A DNA stretch of 64,000 nt from RU20A sp042610495 (GCF_042610495.1 NZ_JBHGAP010000005.1:1-64000), one strand, 5' to 3'; shown: positions 37,090 to 46,260, counted from the stretch's first letter. Numbers and translations: made by a program. The notes: generated by a model not told the origin, from the sequence alone.

Positions 37090-38013
37090 ATGCTGCACAT
37101 GGTGGCCAAGCTGCACTATGAGTCCGAGATGTCGCAGATCGACATCGCGCGCAAACTCTCCGTGTCCACGGCCACCGTCTCGCGCATGCTGCAGAAGGCC
37201 CGCGCCGTCGGCATCGTGCGCATCGAGGTGCTGGACCTCGTCTCGCCGGAAGACATCACCGCGGAACTGATCGCGGCGCTCGGGCTGAAGACGGCGGCGG
37301 TGATCGATACGCCGCAGACGGGCGTGCTCGGCGCGCTGGCGCAACCGCTCGGCACGCTTCTGAAGGCGGCGGGGCTCGGCGACGGCGCGGTGATCGGCAT
37401 CGGCTGGGGGCGTGCGGTGCGCGAGGTGGTGCTGGCTGGACTGCCGACACTCGGGCGCGCCAGCATCGTGCCGCTGACGGGCGGCATGCAGCAGGCGGCG
37501 GCGCATTTCCAGATCAACGAATTCGTGCGCCTTGCCGCCGAGCAGATCGGCGGCGCCCCGCATTTCCTGCACGTGCCCTACCTCTCTTCGCCCGAACTGC
37601 GCGAGGCGGTTCTCGCCGATCCCTCCGTCAGCCAGACGGTGGCGCTGTGGAACCGGCTGGACTGCGCCATCGTCGGCATCGGCCTGACGCACGCCCCGCA
37701 GCCCTCCGAGACCAGCGCGGCGACGGCGGGCGAGAAGGCACTGGTGGAGGCGGCCGGCGACGTGATCCGCCATTACATGACCGAGGACGGCAGCCTGCTG
37801 GACTGGGAAGGCGAGGCCCGCATGATCGCGGCCTCGGCGGCACAACTGCGCCAGGCGCCGCTGTCGGTCGGCGTTGCGGCCGGGGCGGAAAAGGCGGCGG
37901 CGATGATCGGCGCGGTGCGATCCGGCATGATCAACGCGCTGGTGACGGACACGGTATCGGCCCAGGCGATCCTCGGACGGCTGGCCGGCAATGCCGCCGG
38001 CAGCGGTCGGTAA
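37090..38013 (+). CDS. SorC/DeoR-type sugar-binding transcriptional regulator
   Basis: This 307-residue regulator has an N-terminal helix-turn-helix (MSQIDIARKLSVSTATVSRMLQKARAVGIV) and a C-terminal SorC sugar-phosphate-binding domain (VIGIGWGRAVREVV, VPLTGGMQQAAAHFQINEFV). It probably senses a phosphorylated sugar and controls the flanking aldolase-kinase and ABC-transporter operons. The start is uncertain: ATG 37090 has no ribosome binding site, while an in-frame CTG at 37048 lies seven bases after AAAGGAA. Confidence 0.9.
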   Translation: MLHMVAKLHYESEMSQIDIARKLSVSTATVSRMLQKARAVGIVRIEVLDLVSPEDITAELIAALGLKTAAVIDTPQTGVLGALAQPLGTLLKAAGLGDGAVIGIGWGRAVREVVLAGLPTLGRASIVPLTGGMQQAAAHFQINEFVRLAAEQIGGAPHFLHVPYLSSPELREAVLADPSVSQTVALWNRLDCAIVGIGLTHAPQPSETSAATAGEKALVEAAGDVIRHYMTEDGSLLDWEGEARMIAASAAQLRQAPLSVGVAAGAEKAAAMIGAVRSGMINALVTDTVSAQAILGRLAGNAAGSGR

Positions 38014-38146
38014 TCCATAAGAAATATCTTTCAGGAAAGAATTGCACTTGACGCGCGGCAACTTCCGGCGTGATGATGGGCCATGCACGGACGACCGGAG
38101 GAGTGGCGCCGTGCTTCAAAAAAACGCTCATCTCGAGGAGGAGACC

Positions 38147-39139
38147 ATGCAGCGTCGTTCACTTTTCAAGGCAGCCGGTGTTCTGGCTATGGCAGGCGCG
38201 ATCGCGCTTTCGGCCGGTAGCGCCAGCGCCCAGGACAGCAAGAAGTTCACCATCGCGCTCATTCCGGGCCTGACGACGGACGCCTTCTACATCACCATGC
38301 GCAAGGGCGCGGAAGCCGCCGCCAAGGCCGTCGGCGCCGAACTCGTCTTCCAGGGCGCGCCGGACTTCAACCCGGTCACGCAGGTGCCGGTTCTCGATGC
38401 CGTCATCGCCAAGAAGCCGGACGCCATCCTGATCGCGCCGACCGACAAGACCCAGCTCGTACAGCCGCTGAAGAAGGCTGCTGACGCCGGCATCCCGGTC
38501 ATCACGGTCGATACCTTCATCGGCACCGGCCAGTACCAGACGGGTGCCGGCGATGCCGACTTCCCGATCTCCTACGTCGCCTCCGACAACGTGCTCGGCG
38601 GCGCCATGGCGGCCCGCGCGCTGGCGTCTGCGATCGGCGAAAAGGGCAAGGTCTACGTTTCCAACGTCAAGCCCGGCATTTCCACCACCGACCAGCGCGA
38701 GCAGGGCTTCAAGGACGAGATGGCCAAGCATCCGGGCATCACGGTTCTCGAAACCCAGTTCAACGACAATGACGCCAACAAGGCTGCCTCTCAGCTGCAG
38801 GCCGTTTACGCCCGCAACTCGGATCTGGCCGGCGTCTTCGGCGCGAACCTGTTCTCCGCGCTCGGTGCCGCCAACGGCGTGCAGCAGGCCGGCCAGACGG
38901 GCAACGTCAAGGTCGTCGCCTTCGACGCTCCGGGCAGCATCGTGGACAACATCAACAGCGGCCTTGTCGACGTGGCGATCGCCCAGCATCCGGCCGAAAT
39001 CGGCTACTTCGGCGTGATGGCCGCCTATGCGCACCTGACGGGCAACTCCGTTCCGACCGCGATCGGCACCGGCTTCACCGTCATCGACAAGAAGAACGTG
39101 GCCGACCCGAACGTCGCCAAGTTCATCTACTCCGAATAA
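38147..39139 (+). CDS. ABC sugar transporter, periplasmic substrate-binding protein
   Basis: This 330-residue protein has an N-terminal RRSLFK signal peptide (cleavage near ASAQD, residue about 29), then a ribose/autoinducer-type binding fold: FTIALIPGLTTDAFYITMRKGAE, AILIAPTDKTQLVQPLKKAADAGIPVITVD, and DLAGVFGANLFSALGAANGVQQAG. It would bind a pentose or hexose in the periplasm and deliver it to the permease. ATG 38147 has AGGAGGAGA upstream. It heads the three-gene importer downstream of the SorC regulator. Confidence 0.93.
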   Translation: MQRRSLFKAAGVLAMAGAIALSAGSASAQDSKKFTIALIPGLTTDAFYITMRKGAEAAAKAVGAELVFQGAPDFNPVTQVPVLDAVIAKKPDAILIAPTDKTQLVQPLKKAADAGIPVITVDTFIGTGQYQTGAGDADFPISYVASDNVLGGAMAARALASAIGEKGKVYVSNVKPGISTTDQREQGFKDEMAKHPGITVLETQFNDNDANKAASQLQAVYARNSDLAGVFGANLFSALGAANGVQQAGQTGNVKVVAFDAPGSIVDNINSGLVDVAIAQHPAEIGYFGVMAAYAHLTGNSVPTAIGTGFTVIDKKNVADPNVAKFIYSE

Positions 39140-39246
39140 GCCGCAAGGCTTCATCCAGGAACCTCCCGAGGGTGTACGGCAGCGCCTGACGCGTCAGGCA
39201 AGGGCGCTGCCGTCGCCACGCGCCCCTGGAGCGCGGCTCGACCTGA

Positions 39247-39330
39247 CGGATATCAGCTCGGTGCCTCCAGGCTCTTTTCCTTGCAGCACACGCCTGTCGG
39301 TGCCCGTTTCACTCCGGTCGGATATCGCTC
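39247..39330. repeat. Divergent copy of the dispersed intergenic element
   Basis: CTCCAGGCTCTTTTCCTTGCAGCA followed by CGTTTCACTCCGG matches the copies at 14160-14350, with several substitutions. It lies between the binding-protein and permease genes of the sugar operon. Confidence 0.5.
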
Positions 39331-39411
39331 CGGCCGTGGCGCCGGGACACCGCCACCCCCGCTTGAAACAGGGCCCGCCCGCAACAGGGCCCCGCTGAAA
39401 ACAGGACGGAT

Positions 39412-40467
39412 ATGTCAACCATGACCACCGAAGTCGCCAAGCATGTCGCCCCGCAGGCCGACCATGCCGACACCGGCAAGACGCTGATGCAGCGCATCGC
39501 CCAGCTCAGGGCGTGGCTGTTCCTCGGCGCCTTGATCATCACCTTCGAGATCTGGGCGCGCCTGTCCTTCGGCGGCACCTTCATCTTCTCGCCCTTCAAC
39601 TGGCAGTCCGTGGCGATCTTCGCCGTGGCGCCGCTGATGATCGCGGTCGGCCAGACCTATGTGATCATCTCCGGCGGCATCGACCTGTCCACCGGCTTCA
39701 TCATGGGGCTCGCCGCCGTCGTGGCGGCGCACATCGTCAATCTCGCCGGTCTCGCCATGCCGCTGCCGGTCGCCATGCTCGTCGGCATCATCGCCGCCGT
39801 CGCGGCCGCCGCCGTGCCCGGCATCATCAATGGCCTGCTCATCTCGCGGCTGAAGATCCCGCCCTTCATCGGCACGCTCGGCATGTTCGGCGTGGCGCGC
39901 GGCGCGGCCTTCCTTCTGGCCGGCGGCACCACCGTTCCGGTCAACAACAGCTGGTTCGCCATGCTCGGCAACGGCCGCATCTTCGGCATTCCCTATCTCG
40001 TCATCGTCACCGCCGTCTTCGTGCTGGTCATGCACTACATTCTGAGCCAGACGCGCTTCGGCCAGCACAATTACGCGATCGGCGCCAACATGCAGGCCGC
40101 CCGCCGCGCCGGCATCGACATCCGCGCCCATATCCTGAAGCTCTACATTCTCTCGGCCATGTGCGCGGGCCTCGGCGGCGCGCTCTACGCCGCCCGCTTC
40201 ACGGCCGGTGCCGCGCAAGCCGGCGAGCCGCTGCTGCTCGACAGCGTCGCGGCCGTCGTCATCGGGGGCGCCTCGCTCTTCGGCGGCTCGGGCTCGATCA
40301 TCGGCACGGTGGCCGGCGCGCTCGTCATCGCCGTCATCCAGTACGGCCTCGTCTTCCTCAACGTCGAACCCTTCTGGCAGTTCATCGCCGTCGGCATCGT
40401 CATCATCATCTCGGTCCTCATCGACCAGGCACAGCGTCGCTTCAGCGGAGGCAAACAGGATGAATAG
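39412..40467 (+). CDS. ABC sugar transporter permease (RbsC/FrcC-like)
   Basis: This 351-residue protein has about eight or nine transmembrane helices (for example WLFLGALIITFEIW, VAIFAVAPLMIAVGQTYVIISGG, GLAAVVAAHIV). It has the family signature IDLSTGFIMGL near residue 85, where RbsC-type permeases have IDLSVG, and GLGGALYAARF for coupling. It forms the membrane channel for the sugar. Its stop codon overlaps the ATPase start by eight bases. Confidence 0.94.
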   Translation: MSTMTTEVAKHVAPQADHADTGKTLMQRIAQLRAWLFLGALIITFEIWARLSFGGTFIFSPFNWQSVAIFAVAPLMIAVGQTYVIISGGIDLSTGFIMGLAAVVAAHIVNLAGLAMPLPVAMLVGIIAAVAAAAVPGIINGLLISRLKIPPFIGTLGMFGVARGAAFLLAGGTTVPVNNSWFAMLGNGRIFGIPYLVIVTAVFVLVMHYILSQTRFGQHNYAIGANMQAARRAGIDIRAHILKLYILSAMCAGLGGALYAARFTAGAAQAGEPLLLDSVAAVVIGGASLFGGSGSIIGTVAGALVIAVIQYGLVFLNVEPFWQFIAVGIVIIISVLIDQAQRRFSGGKQDE

Positions 40468-41206
40468 TCAGACACCCCTCCTGGAAATCCGCAATCTCTC
40501 CCGCCACTTCGGCGCGGTGAAGGCGCTGCAGGACTGCTCGATGGTGGTGCGCCCGGGCGAAGTGGTGGCGCTGGCCGGCGACAACGGCGCGGGCAAGACC
40601 ACGATGATCAAGGCGCTGTCGGGCGTCTATCCGCCGACATCGGGCGAGATCCTGATCGAAGGCAGGCCGGTCAGCTTCGGCTCGCCGCAGGAGGCCCGCG
40701 CGCTCGGCATCGAGACGATCTACCAGGATCTGGCGCTCGCCGACAACCTGACGATCGGCGCGAACATCTTCCTCGGCCGCGAGCCGATGAAGAAGCGCTT
40801 CGGCTTCCTGCCGGCCATCGACCGCAAGAAGATGGCGGATGCCGCCCGCGACACGATGGCCAAGCTCGACTTCCACGTCAAACGTCTGGATGCGCCCGTC
40901 AGCAACTTCTCCGGCGGCCAGCGCCAGGCCGTCGCCATCGGCCGCGCCGTCTACTGGAACGCCAAGATCCTCATCATGGACGAGCCGACGGCAGCCCTTG
41001 GCGTGCCGGAACAGCGCAAGGTGATCTCGCTCATCAAGTCGCTGAAAACGCAAGGGAAAGGCGTGATCTTCATCTCGCACAACCTGCAGGACATTTTCGC
41101 CGTTTCCGACCGCATCGTGGTGCTGCGCCGCGGCGTGGTGGCCGGCGAACGCAACATCGCCGAGACGACGCATGACGAGGTGGTGAAGCTGATGATCGGG
41201 GGGTGA
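40460..41206 (+). CDS. ABC sugar transporter ATP-binding protein
   Basis: This 248-residue protein is a single ABC domain: Walker A AGDNGAGKTTMI, Q-loop YQDLALAD, signature NFSGGQRQAVAIG, Walker B ILIMDEPTAALGV, switch His in FISHNL. RbsA-type ATPases usually carry two domains in one chain, while this one has a single domain like FrcA, so it should work as a homodimer. It overlaps the permease by eight bases and ends the operon. Confidence 0.94.
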   Translation: MNSQTPLLEIRNLSRHFGAVKALQDCSMVVRPGEVVALAGDNGAGKTTMIKALSGVYPPTSGEILIEGRPVSFGSPQEARALGIETIYQDLALADNLTIGANIFLGREPMKKRFGFLPAIDRKKMADAARDTMAKLDFHVKRLDAPVSNFSGGQRQAVAIGRAVYWNAKILIMDEPTAALGVPEQRKVISLIKSLKTQGKGVIFISHNLQDIFAVSDRIVVLRRGVVAGERNIAETTHDEVVKLMIGG

Positions 41207-41725
41207 TGGGGGCGCGACTTGCTTCGGCGGCTTGCGCCTTCGTGCAGGCCCTCAACCCGACCTCCGTCATGCTCGGGCTTGACCCGGGCATCCACGCGGC
41301 ACCCGATGCGCTCGCGGGATGGATCCTCGGGTCAAGCCCGAGGATGACCGGCGGAAGCGCCGCTCGCGGCGTGGATGTTTGGCGCGAAGGGCGAGGATGA
41401 CGGCTCATCAAGCCCGAGGGTGACCGGCGACAGGGTGTGGCCCGCTGAAGACGGAGCCATTGCACCACGCCCGATTTCCGACGCATTCCCCGGAGATCAT
41501 CTCTTCAGGCAGGCTGACTTGAAGGTCGCTGTCATGTCAACCAGACGCCCCCTCTGGTCTTGTACACCACGGTAATGGACGCATTCCTCGGGGTTATCCC
41601 CCACTTGTCACCATGACGCCAAAACCTTCCGCCGCCCCTTTCACCGGCGGCGGCGCCCCGATATGGTCGGCGTGCGGCCACACGGGAGGTGGCGCGCGAC
41701 ATCCGATCTGCCACAACATCTGGAC
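41207..41725. repeat. Intergenic region with extragenic palindromes
   Basis: No gene is recognised in these 519 bp. It holds a palindromic unit at 41320-41348 (GGATCCTCGGGTCAAGCCCG and so on), the same 29-mer as at 22835-22863, preceded by a related unit around 41268-41290. The pdxJ promoter must lie in the right part (about 41520-41700). Confidence 0.6.
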
Positions 41726-42481
41726 ATGCCGATGACCACTGCCCTTTCCGTCAATGTCAACGCCATCGCCTATCTGCGCAACCGCCGCGACCTGCCCTGG
41801 CCGAGTGTCGAGGGGATCGGGAAGATTGCGCTGGAGGCGGGGGCGCAGGGGCTGACAGTGCATCCGCGCCCCGACCAGCGGCATGTGCGCTTTTCCGACG
41901 TGCCGGTGCTGCGCGACCTGATCGACACGTTTGCCGAGGCCGAATTCAACATCGAGGGCTACCCGACGCGGCAGTTTCTGGATCTGTGCATTGCCGGGCG
42001 CGCCGATCAGGTGACGCTGGTGCCGGATGATCCATCGCAGGCGACCTCCGACCATGGCTGGGACTTTGCCGCCAACAAGGACTTCCTCACCGAGACCATC
42101 AAGGAACTGAAGAGCCACGGCATTCGCGTCTCCTGCTTTGCCGATGGCGATGGCAGCGAGGCGGCGATGGATGTGGCGCAGGCGGTCGGCACCGACCGTA
42201 TCGAGCTTTACACCGGCCCCTATGGCGGCCGTTACGCCGATCCGGCCGGCGCGCAGAAGCAGCTCGATCTGCTCGGCCGCACGGCGGATGCGGCGCTGGC
42301 CCGCGGCATCGATGTCAATGCCGGCCATGACCTGACGGTCGCCAACCTGCCGGCCCTGATCGGGCGCATCCCGAAACTCGCGGAGGTCTCGATCGGCCAT
42401 GACCTGACGGCCGATGCGCTGATCCACGGCATGGCCGAGACCGTGCGACGCTTCCGCCGGGCCTGCGGCCAGACCGTCTGA
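41726..42481 (+). CDS. pdxJ: Pyridoxine 5'-phosphate synthase
   Basis: This 251-residue TIM-barrel enzyme condenses 1-deoxyxylulose 5-phosphate with 3-amino-1-hydroxyacetone phosphate to pyridoxine 5'-phosphate. Family motifs are LSVNVNAIAYLRNRR, LTVHPRPDQRHVR, EFNIEGYPT, VTLVPDDPSQATSDHGWDF, ELYTGPYG and VNAGHDLTVANL. ATG 41726 is used; ATG 41732 is an alternative two codons on. No clear SD is seen for either. Confidence 0.96.
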   Translation: MPMTTALSVNVNAIAYLRNRRDLPWPSVEGIGKIALEAGAQGLTVHPRPDQRHVRFSDVPVLRDLIDTFAEAEFNIEGYPTRQFLDLCIAGRADQVTLVPDDPSQATSDHGWDFAANKDFLTETIKELKSHGIRVSCFADGDGSEAAMDVAQAVGTDRIELYTGPYGGRYADPAGAQKQLDLLGRTADAALARGIDVNAGHDLTVANLPALIGRIPKLAEVSIGHDLTADALIHGMAETVRRFRRACGQTV

Positions 42482-42506
42482 GGCAGGTTCTGCACGCCGT
42501 TGCCGG

Positions 42507-42588
42507 ATTGAATCAGCCCGGCACTGCAAGCTCTTGTCCTTGAAGCATAATCTTGCCGATCCCGGTTTCGGGCCGGCCGGATGTTGCT
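42507..42588. repeat. Copy of the dispersed intergenic element
   Basis: TGAATCAGCCCGGCACTGCA, AGCTCTTGTCCTTGAAGC, ATAATCTTGCCGATCCCG match the copies at 14160-14350 closely. It lies between the convergent pdxJ and gst genes. Confidence 0.75.
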
Positions 42589-43373
42589 CAGAACTCCACT
42601 TCGAGCTCGACGATCTCGTCGGGCTCGGCGAGCGCGCCCTTCGTCCATTCCTGCATCAACGGCCAGTCCAGCACATGGGCGGCGTAGCGTTCGAGCGCTG
42701 CGGGAAGCTCGACCGCATAGGTGTGGAAGCGCGAGCAGACCGGCGCATACATGGCGTCGGCGACGGTCGGCCGGGCGCCGAAGAGCCAGGGGCCGCCGCT
42801 CGCCTCCAGGCATTCGGTCCAGATCGTCTTTACACGCTCCACGTCGGGGCGGGCGCCGGAGAAGATCTTGAAGCGCTCATGCCGGGCCTTGATGTTCATG
42901 GGCAGGGCCGAGCGCAGATTGTGGAAGCCGGAATGCATTTCGCCGGAAACGGCGCGGCACAGCGCGCGGTGGGCGGCATCGGCGGGCCAGAGGCCGGCAT
43001 CCGGGAACGTCTCGTTCAAATATTCGGCGATTGCCAGCGTATCCCAGACCACGACATCGCCATGGGTCAGGCGCGGCACGAGCACGGAGGGCGAGAGCAG
43101 CAGAAGCTCCTGCCGGGCCGTGTCGTCGATCTCGATCATCACCTCGGTAAAGTCGAGGCCGGCCATGCGGCAGAGCAGCCAGCCGCGCAGAGACCAGGAG
43201 GAATAGTTCTTCGACGACAGCGTCAGCGCCGCGGCGAGCTTTGCCGTGGCGGCCGGCCCGGTGGAGGCCTTCCGCCTGGCGGCCAGCGCCCGGACCCCGC
43301 CCGTGACCTTTTTCGGGGCGACACCTTCTGCGGCCACCGCCTCCTGCGTCGTCGTGGTCTTCATGCGTGCCAT
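42588..43373 (-). CDS. Glutathione S-transferase family protein
   Basis: This 261-residue protein has an N-terminal extension of about 50 Ala/Lys-rich residues, then a thioredoxin-like GST N-domain (LTLSSKNYSSWSLRGWLLCRMAGLDFTEV; VPRLTHGDVVVWDTLAIAEYL) and an all-helical C-domain (WLFGARPTVADAMYAPV). It resembles the MaiA/zeta-like bacterial GSTs. The start at ATG 43373 has AGGACGGG upstream; ATG 43364 is also possible. The substrate is unknown. Confidence 0.9.
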   Translation of the reverse strand: MARMKTTTTQEAVAAEGVAPKKVTGGVRALAARRKASTGPAATAKLAAALTLSSKNYSSWSLRGWLLCRMAGLDFTEVMIEIDDTARQELLLLSPSVLVPRLTHGDVVVWDTLAIAEYLNETFPDAGLWPADAAHRALCRAVSGEMHSGFHNLRSALPMNIKARHERFKIFSGARPDVERVKTIWTECLEASGGPWLFGARPTVADAMYAPVCSRFHTYAVELPAALERYAAHVLDWPLMQEWTKGALAEPDEIVELEVEF

Positions 43374-43624
43374 CTCACCCGTCCTTTTCCTGCCCGGCAG
43401 TGCCAGCAACGTTCCTCACGTCCGATCGCCCGGCAATGCCCCGTCCTACCCAGTCCGTGTCCCGTCTGCGTCCAGCCTGTTTCCAGGCGATCATGGGCCA
43501 TGCGCAGTCCGGTCCATGCAGGCGAGCAGGATGAGAACAATCTTCTCGCATCGCAAGAGATTTTGCACTAGCATTTTTGCACTGCGGCAAAGATGCCCCT
43601 TCGAATCGAAACGAGGTGATGGCA

Positions 43625-44839
43625 ATGCTCTACCAGCTCTATCAGTTCGAGGACGACGTGGTGGCGCCCTGGCGCGACTGGGCGCGCTGGTCGAAGGGCT
43701 GGCCGACGGCGCTGTTCGGCGGCCTTCTCGGCGATCTCGCCCGCGAAGCCGAGGCGGGGCTGGAAATGCTTTCGCGCTTCGAATTCACCCATGCGCGGCC
43801 CGATTTTCACATCACCACCGTGCCGATCGGCAATCGCGACGTGCCAATCGAGACCGAAGTCGTGCTCGACCTTCCCTTCGGACAGCTCCTGCATTTCGTC
43901 GCCGATATCGATACGCCGCGCCCGCGCGTGCTGGTCGTGGCGCCGCTTTCCGGCCATTTCGCCACGCTTCTGGCCGGCACGGTGCGCACGCTTCTGCGTG
44001 ACCACGATGTCTACATTACAGATTGGGTGAATGCGCGCGACGTGCCGCTCAATGCCGGACGCTTCGGCGTGGATGAATATGTGGACTACGTCATCCGCTT
44101 CCAGGAGGAGATCGGGCCGGGCGGACACTTGCTGGCGGTGTGCCAGCCCTGCGTGCAGGCGCTGGCCGCCGTGGCGCTGATGTCGGAGGATCACCATCCG
44201 GCAACGCCGCGCACGCTGACGCTGATGGCCGGGCCGGTCGATCCGCGCGAGAGCCCGACGGCGGTGAATGAGCTTGCACTTTCCAAGCCGCTCTCCTGGT
44301 TCGAAAGCCAGCTGATCAGCACGGTTCCATTCCGCTTTCGCGGCGGCGGACGGCAGGTCTATCCCGGCTTCCTGCAGCTGACCGCCTTCATGTCCATGAA
44401 CATGGAGCGGCATGTGGAGCAGCACCGCAAGCTCTACCGGCACCTCGTCAACGGCGAGACGGCGGAGGCGGAGAAGATCAAGACCTTCTACGACGAGTAT
44501 TTCGCCGTGCTGGACCTCACCCGCGAATTCTACATCGAGACGATCGACCGGGTGTTCCAGAAGGCGGAGCTGGCGACCGGCGACTTCACCCATCACGGCC
44601 GCAAGGTCGATTGCAGCGCGATCCGCAACACCGCACTTCTGACGGTGGAAGGCGGGCGCGACGACATTTGCGGGCTGGGGCAGACATCGGCTGCGCATGA
44701 CCTCTGTCACACGCTGCGCCCGCATCTCAGGCGCCACCACCTGCAGGCCAATGTCGGCCATTACGGAGTCTTCAACGGTCGGCGCTGGGACAACGAGATC
44801 TATCCCGTGGTGCGCAACCTCATCCTGTCGATGGAATGA
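43625..44839 (+). CDS. phaZ: Intracellular poly(3-hydroxyalkanoate) depolymerase
   Basis: This 404-residue enzyme degrades stored PHB. The sequence starts MLYQLYQFEDDVVAPWRDWA and has the alpha/beta-hydrolase core with AVCQPCVQALAAV, where a cysteine takes the place of the lipase-box serine (the CQP motif typical of intracellular PhaZ). Toward the end come LTVEGGRDDICGLGQTSAAHDLC (catalytic Asp/His region) and NVGHYGVFNGRRW. ATG 43625 has GAGG eight bases upstream; ATG 43619 is alternative. The synthase and phasin genes are not in the window. Confidence 0.94.
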   Translation: MLYQLYQFEDDVVAPWRDWARWSKGWPTALFGGLLGDLAREAEAGLEMLSRFEFTHARPDFHITTVPIGNRDVPIETEVVLDLPFGQLLHFVADIDTPRPRVLVVAPLSGHFATLLAGTVRTLLRDHDVYITDWVNARDVPLNAGRFGVDEYVDYVIRFQEEIGPGGHLLAVCQPCVQALAAVALMSEDHHPATPRTLTLMAGPVDPRESPTAVNELALSKPLSWFESQLISTVPFRFRGGGRQVYPGFLQLTAFMSMNMERHVEQHRKLYRHLVNGETAEAEKIKTFYDEYFAVLDLTREFYIETIDRVFQKAELATGDFTHHGRKVDCSAIRNTALLTVEGGRDDICGLGQTSAAHDLCHTLRPHLRRHHLQANVGHYGVFNGRRWDNEIYPVVRNLILSME

Positions 44840-45020
44840 GGTGGAATGAGGTCGGCGTCACGCCCGCCTGACGAAAGCGTGATGCGATGCGGATCGGCCA
44901 CAGGTCTCTCGTAAACTTCGCATTCATCCTTTTCCGGTAATCTTCCGTTAGCAAATTGCAATGGGGTGAGACCCGGCGGCCCGTTTGCGCCGCCTGTTCC
45001 TGTACTGCGTAGGGGTTTTC

Positions 45021-46085
45021 ATGCGTTTTCCGGCCGTGCCAGCCATGTCGCTCGTCTGCCTTCTTCTGGCAGGCTGTGCTTCCAGTTCCACGCCCGAGGT
45101 GGCGCTGGCGCCGATCCCCTCCAGCGAGGTGACGAGTTCCGTGGTGCCGGCGGCGACCCCGCCTTCGGCCGTCAGCTCGGTGCAATCGCGCATGGCGGAC
45201 GTGTCGCAGATCCCGTCCCAGCCTGCGGCGCAGGATGCCAATGCGCTCGCCTTCTCCAACGGCCCAGCGCCGAGCGCTGCGCTGGCGGCCGCGAACCAGG
45301 AAATGGCGATGGCCATTCCGCTGAACCGTCCGGGTGACGCGCTGCGACCGGCACTCTCCGACGAGAGCGAAGCGCGGCCGGGCAAGCGCTCGCGCGTCTA
45401 TTCGCAGCGCTTCCGCGATGCCAAGCCGATGAATTTCGGCAAGCGCCAGCCGCGCCACTACGCCGTGCATGGCGTCGATGTCTCGCGCTGGCAGGGCGAT
45501 ATCGACTGGGTGAAGCTGCGCTCGCAGGGCGCCAACTTCGCCTACATCAAGGCCACCGACGGCGGCGACCATCTGGACCCGATGTTCAAGACCAACTGGC
45601 GCAAGGCCCATGCGGCCGGCCTGAAGCGCGGCGCCTATCATTTCTTCTACTGGTGCCGGACGGCAAGCGAACAGGCCGCCTGGTTCATCCGCAACGTGCC
45701 GCGCGACCCGGAAGCGCTGCCGCCAGTCATCGACGTGGAATGGAACGGCGAATCCAAGTGCCGCCGCCAGCCGACCCGCGCGCAGGTGCTGGAAAAGATG
45801 CGGGTGTTCATGGACATGGTCGAAGCCCATTACGGGCAGCGGCCGATCATCTACACCGCGCCTGATTTCTACGAGGACAATCTGTCGGGCGAGCTGAAGA
45901 ACGAGAAATTCTGGCTGCGCGCCGTCGCCCAGCATCCGTCCAAGGTCTATCCGGGCCGCAAGTGGCATTTCTGGCAGTATTCCGGCTCCGGCCTTTCCCA
46001 CGGCGTCTCCGGCAAGATCGACCTCAATGTCTGGCACGGGTCAGAGGCAGAGTGGTACGAATGGTCGGGGCAGCGGGGAAGCTGA
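45021..46085 (+). CDS. Glycoside hydrolase family 25 lysozyme, lipoprotein
   Basis: This 354-residue protein has a lipoprotein signal (SLVCLLLAGCASS, Cys at residue about 19), a Pro/Ala/Ser-rich linker of about 100 residues and a GH25 muramidase domain. The catalytic residues are in HGVDVSRWQGDIDWVKL and VIDVEWNGESK (Asp-x-Glu). It cleaves the glycan backbone of peptidoglycan, probably in cell-wall turnover. ATG 45021 is chosen because it sits just before the signal peptide; a TTG at 44985 would add 12 residues. Confidence 0.92.
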   Translation: MRFPAVPAMSLVCLLLAGCASSSTPEVALAPIPSSEVTSSVVPAATPPSAVSSVQSRMADVSQIPSQPAAQDANALAFSNGPAPSAALAAANQEMAMAIPLNRPGDALRPALSDESEARPGKRSRVYSQRFRDAKPMNFGKRQPRHYAVHGVDVSRWQGDIDWVKLRSQGANFAYIKATDGGDHLDPMFKTNWRKAHAAGLKRGAYHFFYWCRTASEQAAWFIRNVPRDPEALPPVIDVEWNGESKCRRQPTRAQVLEKMRVFMDMVEAHYGQRPIIYTAPDFYEDNLSGELKNEKFWLRAVAQHPSKVYPGRKWHFWQYSGSGLSHGVSGKIDLNVWHGSEAEWYEWSGQRGS

Positions 46086-46118
46086 GCATAGGCTGACGCA
46101 CATGAGGTGCTCAGCAAG

Positions 46119-46237
46119 CCCCCTCATCCGCCCTTTCGGGCACCTTCTCCCCGAGGGGAGAAGGGAGAGGGAGCCGGACTTGACCGTATTCGGCCTTCTC
46201 CCCGACGGGGAGAAGGTGCCGGCAGGCGGATGAGGGG
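46119..46237. repeat. Imperfect long inverted repeat
   Basis: The left arm (about 46119-46164, CCCTCATCCGCC and GCACCTTCTCCCC) is complementary to the right arm (about 46193-46237, GGGGAGAAGGTGCC and GGCGGATGAGGG), with a short centre. Each arm has its own small palindrome around CCCCGAGGGG or CCCCGACGGGG. It is similar in design to the element at 20311-20491, and could act as a bidirectional terminator between the convergent lysozyme and peptidase genes. Confidence 0.85.
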
Positions 46238-46260
46238 GTCCCTCACCCGCCAAAGGCCAG

